36,323 nt of DNA from Chloroflexota bacterium (GCA_028873795.1 JAPPNP010000037.1:1-36323), one strand, 5' to 3'; positions 8,305-17,947 are shown, counted from the first letter of the stretch. Notes: a model not told the origin generated them from the sequence alone. Program-made: numbers and translations.

Positions 8305-10047
8305 ATGGTGAATGCCAACGCCGCGCGGCACGCGGACGATCCGGTCACTCTCGAGATCATCTGGGGGAAACTGCAGGCCGCGGCCGACGAAATGGGCCTG
8401 ATGCTGGCGCGCTCAAGCATGTCGCCGGTCATCTACGAGGTTCTCGATTTCGCCTGCGGAGTCTGCGACGACAAGGCGCAGCTCGTTGCCCAGACCAACG
8501 GCATCACCGTGTTCACGGGCACTTTCCAGGGGCACGTGAAGGCGGTGATCGGTAAGTTCGGGGACAGGATGCGCCCCGGCGATATCTATATGGTCAACGA
8601 CCCCTACAGCGGTGGCACGCATCTCTCCGACGTCGGCATCGTCAAGCCGATATTCGTGGATGGTGAGCTGCTTGCGTTCGGTATCGCCGTCGCGCACTGG
8701 ACCGAGATTGGCGGCAGCGTCCCCGGCTCGCTTTCGCCCAAGGCGACCGAGATTTTCCACGAGGGACTGCGCTTCCCGGGGCTCCGCATCTATCGCGAGG
8801 GTGAACGACAGGACGATCTGTTCGACCTGATCGCAGCGAACGTGCGGCTGCCGAAAATGACGCTCGGCGATCTCAATGCGGAGATCGCAGCCGTCCGCAT
8901 TGCCGACACGCGCATCCAGGAGATGTGCACAAAGTATGGCGCTGAGACGATCCGCCGCAGCTTCTCCCACCTCATGTCCCAGAGCGAGAAGGTCAGCCGC
9001 GCCGCCATCGCAGCGCTGCCGGATGGCGTCTACAAGGCGAGCGACCTGATCGACGGCGACGGGTTCACAGACGAGCAGGTTCCCGTGCAGGTCGAGGTGC
9101 GCATCAGGGGGGATACCATCGCCTTCGATTTCACGGGCACGAGCGCCCAGCGCCCCGGGCCACTCAATTGCGCGCGCGGCGCGCTGCTCTCCGCCGTCAA
9201 GACCGTGTTCAAGGCGCTAGTCGACCCACAGGCACCGTCGAACGAGGGCTGGTTCCGTCCGATAGAAATCATCGTGCCCGACGGCACCGCGTTCAGTGCC
9301 ACCTATCCCCAGGCGGTCGGCTGGTATTTCGAGATGACCGGCCAGATCTCCGAGCTGGTCTGGATGGCACTGGCGCCGCTGGTGCCGGAGCGTTTCAGCG
9401 TCGGCAGCTTCATGAGCCTGTGCGCCACGTTCTTCTATGGCAAGGAGCCGCGAAGCGGAGACCAGTTCGTCCTGGTCGAGCCGCACATGGGCGGTTGGGG
9501 AGCCTCCCACGATCAGGACGGCACCAGTGTGCTGATCGGGACTGCCGACGGCGACACATACAACTATTCGATTGAGCTGCTGGAGGCGAAGTTCCCGATC
9601 CGCTGCAACCGTTACGCCATGAACGTCGAGGCCGGCACCGGCAAGGGGCGCTATCGCGGCGGCTTCGGCGTGGTTCGCGAGTATCAGATGCTGACCGACG
9701 ACGCGCACATGTATGCAAGCCTGGGCCGGTCGATCGAGCGACCCTGGGGTCTCGAGGGAGGCGGCCACGGCAGCAACAATTATGTCGAGGTCACGAGCAA
9801 CGGCGACAGCTGGCGCGGCGCGCGGGTGCCGACGACCGAGCTTGCGGAAGGCGCTCGCGTGGCGATCGTGACCGGCAGCGGAGGCGGTTATGGCGATGCA
9901 CATTTGCGCCCGCCCGAAGCCGTGCGCGACGACGTTCTCGACGGCTTCATCACCGTGGAAGCCGCGCGTGTCGACTACGGCGTGATTGTTTCGCAGGACG
10001 GGACGATCGACTCTGACGCGACCCAAGAATTGCGTCTACAGGCGTAA
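8305..10047 (+). CDS. hyuB: Hydantoinase B / oxoprolinase family protein
   Basis: HyuB-type subunit of an ATP-dependent cyclic amide hydrolase (N-methylhydantoinase, 5-oxoprolinase, caprolactamase) or of an acetone/acetophenone-carboxylase-like enzyme. The 580-residue protein has the family's opening DPVTLEIIWGKLQAAADEMG, then PGDIYMVNDPYSGGTHLSD (about residues 92-110), GIAVAHWTEIGGSVPGS and the glycine-rich C-terminal part including VTGSGGGYGD. The ATG at 8305 follows a GGGGGGAAG tract; the in-frame ATG at 8269 is less well placed. It lies 171 bases after the racemase-family gene and 4 bases before hyuA. The two subunits normally form one complex in the cytoplasm; the substrate here is unknown. 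Confidence 0.9.
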   Translation: MVNANAARHADDPVTLEIIWGKLQAAADEMGLMLARSSMSPVIYEVLDFACGVCDDKAQLVAQTNGITVFTGTFQGHVKAVIGKFGDRMRPGDIYMVNDPYSGGTHLSDVGIVKPIFVDGELLAFGIAVAHWTEIGGSVPGSLSPKATEIFHEGLRFPGLRIYREGERQDDLFDLIAANVRLPKMTLGDLNAEIAAVRIADTRIQEMCTKYGAETIRRSFSHLMSQSEKVSRAAIAALPDGVYKASDLIDGDGFTDEQVPVQVEVRIRGDTIAFDFTGTSAQRPGPLNCARGALLSAVKTVFKALVDPQAPSNEGWFRPIEIIVPDGTAFSATYPQAVGWYFEMTGQISELVWMALAPLVPERFSVGSFMSLCATFFYGKEPRSGDQFVLVEPHMGGWGASHDQDGTSVLIGTADGDTYNYSIELLEAKFPIRCNRYAMNVEAGTGKGRYRGGFGVVREYQMLTDDAHMYASLGRSIERPWGLEGGGHGSNNYVEVTSNGDSWRGARVPTTELAEGARVAIVTGSGGGYGDAHLRPPEAVRDDVLDGFITVEAARVDYGVIVSQDGTIDSDATQELRLQA

Positions 10048-10051
10048 AACC

Positions 10052-12100
10052 ATGGGTCGGTTGGCGGTCGATATCGGTGGAACCTTCACCGACCTGGTCC
10101 ATTTCGACGAGGAAAGCGGCAACCTCGAAGCGGAAAAGTCGCTGAGCACGCCGCGCGATCTGACCCAGGGCGTGCTCGATACCATCAATCTCTCCGGCAT
10201 TGAGCCGGACAGCGTCTCCTTCTTCGTGCACGGCGGCACCACCGTCATCAACGCCATCACCGAGCGCAAGGGCGTGCGCACGGCGCTGGTGACCACGAAG
10301 GGCTTTCGCGACATTCTGGAGATCGCACGGGGCAATCGCCCCGACATGTACAACCTGCGGTTCCAGAAGCCCGTCGCCTTTGTGCCGCGCCGGCGGCGCT
10401 TCGAGGTGCGCGAGCGGATCGATGCCGAGGGCTGCGAGATCGAGCCGCTCGAGCAGGAAGACCTCGAAGCGGTGGTCGAACAGTGCCGCAAACAGGCTGT
10501 CGAGGCGATCGCGGTCCAGTTCCTGCATAGTTACGTCGCACCGGAGCACGAGGCGGCGTGCGCGGCCTTCCTGCGTGAACGGTTGCCGGACGTGGCGGTC
10601 ACTGCATCGCACGAGATCACACGTGAATGGCGCGAGTACGAGCGCGGCAACACCGCCGTTCTGAACGCCTACGTTCAGCCCATCGTGCAGCGCTACTTCA
10701 CCAAACTGGAGGATGCGTTGCGGGCACTCGGGATCGAGTGCCCCTACACCGCCATGCAGTCGAATGGCGGCACTACCAGCTTCGGCTGGGCCAAGGCACA
10801 TCCGATCACGCTCATCGAATCGGGGCCTGCAGCCGGCGTGAACGGGGCGGCGCTCATCGGCGAGCTCTGCGACGAGCCCAACGTGATCTACCTGGATGTC
10901 GGGGGAACCACGGTCAAGTGCTCGGTGATCGAGGACGGCAAACCAAAGGTGACGACCGAGTACAAGCTCGAATGGTCGCGCCTTAATCCGGGTTATCCGG
11001 TTCGCGTGCCGGTGGCTGATCTTGTGGAGATCGGTGCGGGCGGGGGCTCCATCGCGCACTTCGACGCCGCGGGCTCGCTCCGTGTCGGCCCGCAGAGTGC
11101 CGGCGCCGATCCGGGACCCGCCTGCTACGACCTCGGTGGCACCGAGCCCACGGTCACCGACGCCAAGCTCCTTACCGGGGTCCTCAATCCGAAAAACTTT
11201 GCCGGCGGGCGCATCGCACTTGACGTGGGCCGGGCACGCAACGCGATGCAGATCATCGCCGACGGGCTGGGAACGACGGTCGAGGACGCGGCGGCAGCGG
11301 TCATCCGCGTCGTCGAGGCGAACATGAACAACGCGCTCAAGCTCGTCTCGATCCAGCGCGGACACGATCCACGCGACTTCGTCCTCGTCGCCGCCGGCGG
11401 CGGCGGCGCGATGCACGCGGCTCCACTCGGCCGCGAGCTCGGCGTCAAGGAGATCATCGTGCCGCGCTATCCGGGCTATTTCTCCGCATGGGGAATGCTG
11501 GCAACCGAGCCGCGCAGCGATTTCGCGATCACCGCGCTGACCCGCGCGGAGGACATCACCGTCGAACAAATTCACAGCGTCTTCTCGAACCTGGAAGAGG
11601 AGGCCGACGCATACTTCGGCGCCGCAGACGGCGTGGGAGGCAGCGGGCTCAGTTTCAGTCGCTCGGTCGACATGCGCTATTTCGGCCAGGAGCACACCGT
11701 GACCGTAGCGGTCGACAATGCGGCGGCCGATCTCGACGTGATATTGAGTGAGTTCCACGCGGCCCATGAGCGCGCCTACACCTTCAGCCTGACCGATACG
11801 CCTGTCGAATTCGTCACCTTCCGATTGACCGCCTCAGCCTCCGTCCCGCGCCCTCGGGTCAACCCCATGGACGACGAGCACCTCTCCGCCGACAGGGCGC
11901 GCGTGGGGCGGCGGATGGTCGGCTTCGGAGAGGACGGACGCCACGAGGCGGATATCTACGACCGCGAGGCGCTGCCCGCCGGCTTCGAGGCACCGGGTCC
12001 CCTGGTCGTCGAGGAGCCGTCGTCCACCACGCTCGTTCATCCTAACCAGCGGCTGTGGGTCGATCGGCTCGGCTTCCTCCACATCGGTGAGGCCGGCTGA
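10052..12100 (+). CDS. hyuA: Hydantoinase A / oxoprolinase family protein
   Basis: ATP-binding subunit partnering HyuB. The 682-residue protein begins with the actin-like phosphate-binding motif AVDIGGTFTDLVHFDEESG (about residues 5-23), has the second motif VIYLDVGGTTVKCSVIEDG (about residues 277-295), and GAGGGSIAHFD, SAGADPGPACYDLGGTEPTVTDA and the VAAGGGGAMHAAPLGRELG block typical of HyuA. The C-terminal third holds the family's small domain. The ATG at 10052 sits 4 bases after the hyuB stop; its ribosome site is weak, in line with coupled translation. The gene pair is followed after about 190 bases by a Dpp/Opp-type importer, which suggests that the imported compound is the substrate. 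N-methylhydantoinase, oxoprolinase and caprolactamase remain open. Confidence 0.9.
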   Translation: MGRLAVDIGGTFTDLVHFDEESGNLEAEKSLSTPRDLTQGVLDTINLSGIEPDSVSFFVHGGTTVINAITERKGVRTALVTTKGFRDILEIARGNRPDMYNLRFQKPVAFVPRRRRFEVRERIDAEGCEIEPLEQEDLEAVVEQCRKQAVEAIAVQFLHSYVAPEHEAACAAFLRERLPDVAVTASHEITREWREYERGNTAVLNAYVQPIVQRYFTKLEDALRALGIECPYTAMQSNGGTTSFGWAKAHPITLIESGPAAGVNGAALIGELCDEPNVIYLDVGGTTVKCSVIEDGKPKVTTEYKLEWSRLNPGYPVRVPVADLVEIGAGGGSIAHFDAAGSLRVGPQSAGADPGPACYDLGGTEPTVTDAKLLTGVLNPKNFAGGRIALDVGRARNAMQIIADGLGTTVEDAAAAVIRVVEANMNNALKLVSIQRGHDPRDFVLVAAGGGGAMHAAPLGRELGVKEIIVPRYPGYFSAWGMLATEPRSDFAITALTRAEDITVEQIHSVFSNLEEEADAYFGAADGVGGSGLSFSRSVDMRYFGQEHTVTVAVDNAAADLDVILSEFHAAHERAYTFSLTDTPVEFVTFRLTASASVPRPRVNPMDDEHLSADRARVGRRMVGFGEDGRHEADIYDREALPAGFEAPGPLVVEEPSSTTLVHPNQRLWVDRLGFLHIGEAG

Positions 12101-12294
12101 ATCAAGCCCCGCTCGCCGACATTTCCCACCAACGGCGCGACGGCCCCGCAAGAGGATTGAGGAGGCTTCTCCCCTTCCGATCTCCGGTTTGACGGGCATC
12201 GACCGGTCCCGATACGCTTACCGGTCAGCAGTCGCCTAACGCCGCTTAGTAGACGTGAGAACCGTGGTGGCGGCCAAGCTAGGGAGAAAACACC
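12101..12294. promoter_or_regulatory. Gene-free spacer before the ABC importer; possible promoter and operator
   Basis: No gene is visible here. A TTGACG hexamer at 12189-12194 is followed by the inverted repeat GACCGGT (12201-12207) and ACCGGTC (12220-12226) with a 12-base spacer, which could be an operator over a promoter. No good -10 box is seen, so the promoter is only a suggestion. An AGGGAGAAA ribosome site precedes the importer's first gene. Confidence 0.25.
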
Positions 12295-13896
12295 ATGAAA
12301 CGATTGGCCATGCTTCTGTCGCTGGCGCTAGCAGTTGTCGTTCTGCACGCCAGCGTCACCCTCGCCGCCGACAAGCGGATCTTTCGCCTCGAAGAGGCGC
12401 CCGTCGGCGAGATCGAGCCGGGGAAGGCGACCGATTTCGCCGACCTCATTCTGGTGTCGAACATCTATGACTGCTTGGTCGCGCCACGGGCGGGTGGCGG
12501 TGTCCAGCCGCACGTGGCCGAGAGCTGGACCATCTCCGAGGACGGCCTGACCTACATGTTCGCGCTTCGCGAGGGCGTCAAATTCCACGACGGCAGCACG
12601 ATGGACTCAGGCGACGTCGTGTTCTCCGTCGAGCGGATGATGACGATGAAGGAAGGCTTCTTCTTTCTCTTCGACGGCTGGATCGAGAGCTGGGAGGCAG
12701 TCGACCCGCAAACTGTGCGGATCACGCTGGCCAAGCGCTACGCTCCCTTCCTCGCGGCGCTGACGCGCCTGCCGCTGGTCAACAAGGATCTCGTAATGGC
12801 CAATCTCGCGGAAGGCGAGTACGGCGAGCTCGGCGACTACGGGGAAGGCTATCTCTCCCAGGCCGATGGGGGCTCCGGCGCCTATTCGGTGAAATCCCAC
12901 AACAAGCAGGACCTCACCGTCATGACGCGGTTCGATGACTATTTCTTGGGCTTTCCCGAGCACGCGCCTGATGAGGTGCGGATGCGTTACGGCCTCGAGG
13001 ATGCCACGCTCCGCGCAATGATGAGTCGTGGCGAGCACGACGTGTCGAGCATGTGGCACTCCTTCCCAGTCTACAAGGCGCTCGATCAACTCGACGGCAT
13101 CAGCGCCGTCATGGAGCCACAGGCCGGCGGCTACTACGTGAAGATCAACACCCAGCGGCCGCCGACCGACGACAAGCACCTGCGCCGTGCGCTGGCGTTG
13201 GCGCTGGACTATGACGCCCTCGCCGCGCTGATTACGGTGAAGGAGGGGGTCGCCGGCGGCACGGCGGCGCGGGGGCCGATCCCCGCCAGCCTGATGGGCC
13301 ATGACGAGAGCCTGCCGTTCCGTGGTCGCGATATCGAGGCGGCGAAGGCCGAGCTCGCCAAGTCGAACTACGACCCGGAGACCTCGGAGCCGGTGCGCAT
13401 TACCTCGCATCTGTGCTGCGATACTCATGCCAAGGTGGCGCTGCTGATGGCGGCAAACCTTGCGGAGATCGGGGTCAAGACCGAGTTGCAGGAGATGCCG
13501 TGGCCGCTCGTCATGGAGTCCGCCGCAACCATCGAGACGACGCCCAACCTCACGCCGATGGTGCAGATCACCTCGACGCCGGACGTCGATCCGCTGCTCT
13601 ACGAGCTCTATCATTCGAGCTCGACGGGCCAGTGGCACAACATGGAATGGCTGCTCGATGACGAGGTGGACAGCCTGCTCGCCGAGGCACGGGGCGAGAT
13701 GGACGAGGCCAAGCGGGAGGCGCTCTACAAGCAGGTGAACGCACGGCTGGTCGACCTTCAGCCGGACGTCTTCCTGTTCGATTCGGCGGGTGTCTTCGCC
13801 AAGCGGGACAACATCACCCTGCCCTTCGAGAACGAGGCCAAGCGCACAGGCGTAATCTGGGCGGACTTCAACTTCCGGCTTACCGAAGTCCGGTAG
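12295..13896 (+). CDS. Periplasmic substrate-binding protein of a Dpp/Opp-type ABC importer
   Basis: Solute-binding protein of the large SBP_bac_5 family that binds peptides, opines, nickel or small organic cations in the periplasm. The 533-residue precursor has a clear signal peptide (MKRLAMLLSLALAVVVLHAS, cleavage likely after VTLA, residue 24). Family elements include VAESWTISEDGLTYMFALRE (about residues 75-94), VKFHDGSTMDSGDVVFSVER and DKHLRRALALALDYDAL. AGGGAGAAAACACC precedes the ATG. It is followed by a stable hairpin and then two permease and two ATPase genes, making a full importer. The ligand cannot be told from sequence; the hyuAB neighbours suggest a cyclic amide, hydantoin or ureide rather than a common dipeptide. 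Confidence 0.92.
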   Translation: MKRLAMLLSLALAVVVLHASVTLAADKRIFRLEEAPVGEIEPGKATDFADLILVSNIYDCLVAPRAGGGVQPHVAESWTISEDGLTYMFALREGVKFHDGSTMDSGDVVFSVERMMTMKEGFFFLFDGWIESWEAVDPQTVRITLAKRYAPFLAALTRLPLVNKDLVMANLAEGEYGELGDYGEGYLSQADGGSGAYSVKSHNKQDLTVMTRFDDYFLGFPEHAPDEVRMRYGLEDATLRAMMSRGEHDVSSMWHSFPVYKALDQLDGISAVMEPQAGGYYVKINTQRPPTDDKHLRRALALALDYDALAALITVKEGVAGGTAARGPIPASLMGHDESLPFRGRDIEAAKAELAKSNYDPETSEPVRITSHLCCDTHAKVALLMAANLAEIGVKTELQEMPWPLVMESAATIETTPNLTPMVQITSTPDVDPLLYELYHSSSTGQWHNMEWLLDDEVDSLLAEARGEMDEAKREALYKQVNARLVDLQPDVFLFDSAGVFAKRDNITLPFENEAKRTGVIWADFNFRLTEVR

Positions 13897-13918
13897 AACG
13901 CCACGACGTTCCTAGCTA

Positions 13919-13951
13919 AGCGGCGGCTGCCACGGCCTGGCGGCCGCCGCT
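13919..13951 (+). repeat. Stable intercistronic hairpin between binding-protein and permease genes
   Basis: AGCGGCGGC (13919-13927) and GCCGCCGCT (13943-13951) form nine perfect GC-rich pairs around a 15-base loop. No U tract follows, so it is not a typical terminator. Hairpins in this place often protect the 3' end of the binding-protein message and help its higher expression relative to the permeases. Confidence 0.5.
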
Positions 13952-13973
13952 CCCCTTCAGCCCCGGGCAGCAT

Positions 13974-14999
13974 ATGGGCGTAGCCGGGTTCATTCTTCGG
14001 CGATCGGCAGCGGCGATCGTCGTCCTCGTGGGGCTCTCGATCCTGATCTTCGTGGTCGCCCGCATCATTCCGGGCGATCCCGCGCGCATGGCCCTCGGCT
14101 CCGTCGCAACGCCGGAGCAGGTCGAGAAGCTGCGCAACCGTCTTCATCTCGACGAGTCGCTGCCGATCCAGTACTGGGAGTTCATCAAGGGCCTCGCGAG
14201 GGGCGATCTCGGCGAATCGCTGGTCACCCGGCGCTCGGTCTCGCTGGACCTGATCGATACCTTCCCGGCAACGCTGGAGCTCGTTCTCGCGGCCGGGCTG
14301 ATCATGGTGCTGGTGGGCGTGCCGCTCGGCATCATCGCCGCGCGCTACCGTGACACTGCTGTCGACAATGTCGCCCGGCTCTTTGCGCTCCTCGGCGTCG
14401 TGACGCCGAGCTTCGTCTGGGCCGTCTTCCTGATGCTGCTGCTGAGCTTTGTTCTCGGCCTTTTACCGGTTGCGGGGCGGTTGAGCGAGGCCTTCGATCC
14501 GCCGCCGATGGTCAGTGGCATGTACACGCTCGACGCGCTGATCGCGGGACAGTGGCGCGCCTTCTGGGATGCCATCCAGCACCTGATCCTGCCCGCCCTC
14601 GCCCTTGCACTGGCGGGGATGGGCCAGGCGGCGCGCCTCACGCGCACGAACATGGCCGAGGTCTATGGCCGCCAGTATATCGAAATGGCGCGGGCCTTCG
14701 CCTTTCGCGAGCACGAAATCGCCCTCAAGTACGCGCTCCGTCCCGCGATGATCCCGACGCTCACGATCCTCGGCCTCGATTTCGCGGTGATGCTGGGCAA
14801 CGCCTTCCTGGTGGAAGCCGTGTTCGTCTGGCCCGGCATGGCCAAGTACGGCGTCTTCGCGATCCTGAGGAAGGATCTCAACGCCATCGTCGGCACGGTG
14901 CTCGTGATCGGCGCCATGTTCCTCATCGTCAACATCATCGTCGACATGTTGACTGCCTACATCAATCCGCAGATCCGGCTGGGGAGGCGGGTGGCATGA
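13974..14999 (+). CDS. Dpp/Opp-type ABC permease, first subunit (DppB-like)
   Basis: Inner-membrane permease of the peptide/opine/nickel importer family, 341 residues. The N-terminal membrane segment is about residues 8-28 (RSAAAIVVLVGLSILIFVVA). It is followed by the DppB-typical periplasmic region with IPGDPARMALG and QYWEFIKGLARGDLGESL, then five more membrane segments. The EAA-type coupling motif is in EMARAFAFREHEIALKYALR. The ATG at 13974 has only a weak ribosome site (CGGGCAG). The stop overlaps the next start by ATGA (14996-14999). Paired with the DppC-like protein it forms the translocation channel for the ligand delivered by the upstream binding protein. Confidence 0.92.
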   Translation: MGVAGFILRRSAAAIVVLVGLSILIFVVARIIPGDPARMALGSVATPEQVEKLRNRLHLDESLPIQYWEFIKGLARGDLGESLVTRRSVSLDLIDTFPATLELVLAAGLIMVLVGVPLGIIAARYRDTAVDNVARLFALLGVVTPSFVWAVFLMLLLSFVLGLLPVAGRLSEAFDPPPMVSGMYTLDALIAGQWRAFWDAIQHLILPALALALAGMGQAARLTRTNMAEVYGRQYIEMARAFAFREHEIALKYALRPAMIPTLTILGLDFAVMLGNAFLVEAVFVWPGMAKYGVFAILRKDLNAIVGTVLVIGAMFLIVNIIVDMLTAYINPQIRLGRRVA

Positions 15000-15844
15000 G
15001 GCGGCTGTTCCGCTCGCGCGCCTGGTACAAGTTCAGCCGCAGCTGGCTTTCGGTCGCCGGTCTCGCCACAATTCTGGTGATCGCACTGGTGACCGTTGTG
15101 GCGCCGCTGATCGCGCCGTTTCCCGAGCACGTCGGAATCTTCGTCGACTTCCGAAACACCGAACAACCGCCGGGCTGGCTCTACTTCTTCGGCACCGACG
15201 ACAACGGGCGCGACATCTTTACGCGAGTCCTCTACGCCTACCGCGTCTCCTTCGCGGTCGGACTTCTGGTGCTCGCGATCGCGGTGCCGGTGGGCGTCAT
15301 CCTCGGCCTGCTCGCCGGCTACTACGGCGGCCTGGTCGACACCGTCATCATGCGCACGACGGACGTATTCCTGGCGCTGCCGCCCCTCGTGCTCGCCATG
15401 GCCATCATGGGCTATCTCCAGCCCTCGCTCTTCAACATCATGCTGGCGATCTCCGTGATGTGGTGGCCGTGGTACACCCGGCTGATTTACAACCTCACGC
15501 GCTCGCTTCGCCACGAAGGCTACGTCCAGGCCGCCAAGGTCTCCGGCGCGTCGGACCTGCACATCCTGCTCAAGGAGATTCTGCCCAACTGCGTGCCGAG
15601 CCTGCTCACCAAGATGGCTTTCGACATGAGCTTCGTGATCCTGATGATCGCGGCGCTCGGCTTCGTCGGCCTCGGCATGCAGCCGCCGACGCCCGATCTC
15701 GGGCGGATGGTTGCCGAAGGCGTCCGCTTCATGCCGTTCGACTGGTGGATGTCGGTCTTCCCCGGCCTTGCAATCCTGATCCTGGTCCTCGCCTTCAACC
15801 TGTTCGGCGATGGCCTGCGCGACATGCTGGACGTGGACGTCTAG
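14996..15844 (+). CDS. Dpp/Opp-type ABC permease, second subunit (DppC-like)
   Basis: Second inner-membrane permease of the importer, 282 residues. A first membrane segment (about residues 17-39) is followed by the DppC-type motif FFGTDDNGRDIFTRVLYAYR (about residues 60-79), four or five further membrane segments, and the coupling helix in GYVQAAKVSGASDLHILLKE. The C terminus DGLRDMLDVDV is the usual family end. I chose the ATG at 14996 because it overlaps the dppB-like stop by ATGA and starts MRRLFRSRAWYKFSRS, a basic N terminus typical of the family; the open frame upstream is a shadow of the previous gene. Confidence 0.92.
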   Translation: MRRLFRSRAWYKFSRSWLSVAGLATILVIALVTVVAPLIAPFPEHVGIFVDFRNTEQPPGWLYFFGTDDNGRDIFTRVLYAYRVSFAVGLLVLAIAVPVGVILGLLAGYYGGLVDTVIMRTTDVFLALPPLVLAMAIMGYLQPSLFNIMLAISVMWWPWYTRLIYNLTRSLRHEGYVQAAKVSGASDLHILLKEILPNCVPSLLTKMAFDMSFVILMIAALGFVGLGMQPPTPDLGRMVAEGVRFMPFDWWMSVFPGLAILILVLAFNLFGDGLRDMLDVDV

Positions 15845-15847
15845 GCC

Positions 15848-16813
15848 ATGGCTCTCCTGGAAACCACGGACCTTCACGTTCGTTTCGAGCTCTTCGAGGG
15901 CATGTCGCACGTCCTCAACGGCGTCAACCTCAAGGTCGAGCGGGGCGAGCGCGTCGCCGTCGTCGGCGAATCCGGGTGCGGAAAGTCTCTTACGGCCCGC
16001 GCGGTGCTGGGATTGCTGCGCCACACCAACGCGCAAATCGACGGCAGCGTGCGCTTCGACGGATCGGAGCTTCTCTCGCTCTCGGAACGCGGCTGGCGAT
16101 CAATCCGAGGCCGGCGCATCGGCATGATCTTTCAGGACCCGACCGCTGCGCTCAACCCGACCTTCACTGTCGGCGACCAGTTGTTCAAGGTGATCATCAG
16201 GGGCGGCCGCGCCCGCACCAAGCGGCGGGCACGCGAGATCGCGCGTGAAGCTCTCCGCCACACAGCGATCGCCGATCCGGACCGCGTTCTGAATGCCTAT
16301 CCGTTCCAGCTCAGCGGTGGCCTCGCCCAGCGGGTGCTCATCACGATGGCACTGGTCAACGAGCCAGAACTCGTGCTCGCGGACGAGCCCGGCTCCGCCC
16401 TCGACGTCACCGTGCAGGAGCAGACGCTCCGCCTCATGCGGGCGCTCGGCGACGAGCTCGGCGCCGCCGTCCTGATCATCACCCACAATCTGGGCGTGGT
16501 CCGAGAATTCGCGCAGCGAGTCTATGTCATGTACGCCGGGTCGATCGTCGAGGAGGCCGATGTCGACACGCTGTTCCACGCACCGCGGCACCCCTACACG
16601 CGCGCCTTGCTGGAGGCCGTGCCGCGCCTGACTGGCGAGATGCTGCCACAGCCCATCGAAGGCGTGGTGCCGGACTACACCGCAGCGCCCGTCGGCTGCC
16701 GCTTCCACCCGCGCTGCCCCCACGCGCAGCCGGCCTGCCAAGAGCCGCCCCCGGTGGTCGACCTTGGTGGCGGCCATCGGGTTGCCTGCGTGTTGCCGGA
16801 GGCGGCACCGTGA
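15848..16813 (+). CDS. ABC importer ATPase (DppD-like)
   Basis: Nucleotide-binding subunit of the Dpp/Opp-type importer, 321 residues. Walker A is GESGCGKSLTA (about residues 39-49), the Q-loop lies in IGMIFQDPTAALNPTFTVG, the signature reads LSGGLAQRV with Leu-Ala where LSGGMRQRV is common, Walker B is LVLADEPGSALDVTVQEQ and the switch His is in VLIITHNLG. The C-terminal oligopeptide/dipeptide domain has the Cys-rich iron-sulfur-type pattern CRFHPRCPHAQPAC. It begins 3 bases after the permease stop and its own stop overlaps the start of the next ATPase by GTGA. Confidence 0.93.
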   Translation: MALLETTDLHVRFELFEGMSHVLNGVNLKVERGERVAVVGESGCGKSLTARAVLGLLRHTNAQIDGSVRFDGSELLSLSERGWRSIRGRRIGMIFQDPTAALNPTFTVGDQLFKVIIRGGRARTKRRAREIAREALRHTAIADPDRVLNAYPFQLSGGLAQRVLITMALVNEPELVLADEPGSALDVTVQEQTLRLMRALGDELGAAVLIITHNLGVVREFAQRVYVMYAGSIVEEADVDTLFHAPRHPYTRALLEAVPRLTGEMLPQPIEGVVPDYTAAPVGCRFHPRCPHAQPACQEPPPVVDLGGGHRVACVLPEAAP

Positions 16814-17769
16814 GTACGGCGCCGGTGCTCAGCGTTCGCGGACTAAGCAAGTACTACCGGGTCAAGGGAACGCGCGTCGACGCGCTCGCTGGCATCGACC
16901 TCGACATCCGGCGCGGCGAAACCATGGCGATCGTCGGCGAGTCCGGCTCCGGCAAGACGACGCTCGGCAACCTCATCCTCGGTCTGGAACGCGCATCCGC
17001 CGGCCAAGTCATCTTCGAGGGAGCGCCGCTTCAGATGAGGCGAAGTAGCGCGCTCCGCCGCCGCATTCAGGTCGTGCAGCAAAATCCCTTCTCGACGCTT
17101 AATCCGAAGCGGACCGTGCGGGCCACGATCGAGCTGCCCCTGCGTGCTTACAAGATGGTCTCGCGCGATCGCTATCGCGCGCGCGTCGGTGAGCTGCTCG
17201 ATATCGTCGGCATGTCGTCGACGCACATGAATCGCTACCCGGCCGCGCTTTCGGGCGGGCAACGCCAGCGGGTCGCCCTCGCCCGCGCATTGGCGAGCGA
17301 GCCCGAGATTATCGTGCTGGACGAACCGACTTCGGCGTTGGACGTTTCCGTTCAGGCGCGGGTTCTTGCGCTTCTGGTCGAATTGCAGCGGACATTCGAC
17401 CTCACTTACATCTTCATTACCCACGATCTCAGCGTGGTCCGGAACATCGCCCGCCGGGTGTCGGTGATGTATCGGGGGCGGGTCGTGGAGAGCGGCCCGA
17501 CCGAAAGCGTGTTCGCAGCCCCACGACATCGCTACACGTCCATGCTGCTGTCGTCGATCCCGGTGGTCTCCGACGCCGAACTCGCGGTCAAACCCAGCTG
17601 GACCTGGGATCCCGGTGCGATCGAAGGTCAGGGGCTGCATTCCGACGGTTGTCCCTTCGCCCCGCGATGCCCCCATGCGGTCGATGCCTGTTGGTCGGAT
17701 GTGCCTGAGCTCGAATCCCTGGAGACCGCGCATCTCGCCGCATGCCACCGGCCCGCCGGATCGTCTTGA
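16810..17769 (+). CDS. ABC importer ATPase (DppF-like)
   Basis: Second nucleotide-binding subunit of the importer, 319 residues, working as a heterodimer with the DppD-like protein. Walker A is GESGSGKTTLGNL, the Q-loop VVQQNPFSTLNPKRTV, the signature LSGGQRQRVALARAL, Walker B IIVLDEPTSALDVSVQAR, and the switch His in YIFITHDLSVVRN. The C-terminal Cys pattern CPFAPRCPHAVDAC is present. The GTG at 16810 overlaps the previous stop (GTGA). It ends the + strand importer operon; 178 bases separate it from the convergent hydrolase stop, and I see no convincing terminator there. Confidence 0.93.
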   Translation: MSTAPVLSVRGLSKYYRVKGTRVDALAGIDLDIRRGETMAIVGESGSGKTTLGNLILGLERASAGQVIFEGAPLQMRRSSALRRRIQVVQQNPFSTLNPKRTVRATIELPLRAYKMVSRDRYRARVGELLDIVGMSSTHMNRYPAALSGGQRQRVALARALASEPEIIVLDEPTSALDVSVQARVLALLVELQRTFDLTYIFITHDLSVVRNIARRVSVMYRGRVVESGPTESVFAAPRHRYTSMLLSSIPVVSDAELAVKPSWTWDPGAIEGQGLHSDGCPFAPRCPHAVDACWSDVPELESLETAHLAACHRPAGSS

Positions 17770-17947
17770 CGGTGGGGAAGTAGGGGTGATCAGCGAGACT
17801 CCCACAGAGCGTTGGGGCGTATCGGACTTTGCTGCGGCTTTGCACGCAGATGCCCTGAATTGCGACGTGACCGTGAATTGGGAGGAAGAGTTCGCCGAGC
17901 ATCACCGCCTGAACGTTCAGCCCGCTGCTCCGATGCGGCCGAAGGGT

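Noticed and set aside
9950-11767. 605-codon open frame on the - strand opposite hyuA
   Set aside because: Its translation is Arg/Asp/His-rich with no family motifs, and it lies exactly opposite a gene with clear HyuA motifs. It is a shadow caused by high GC.
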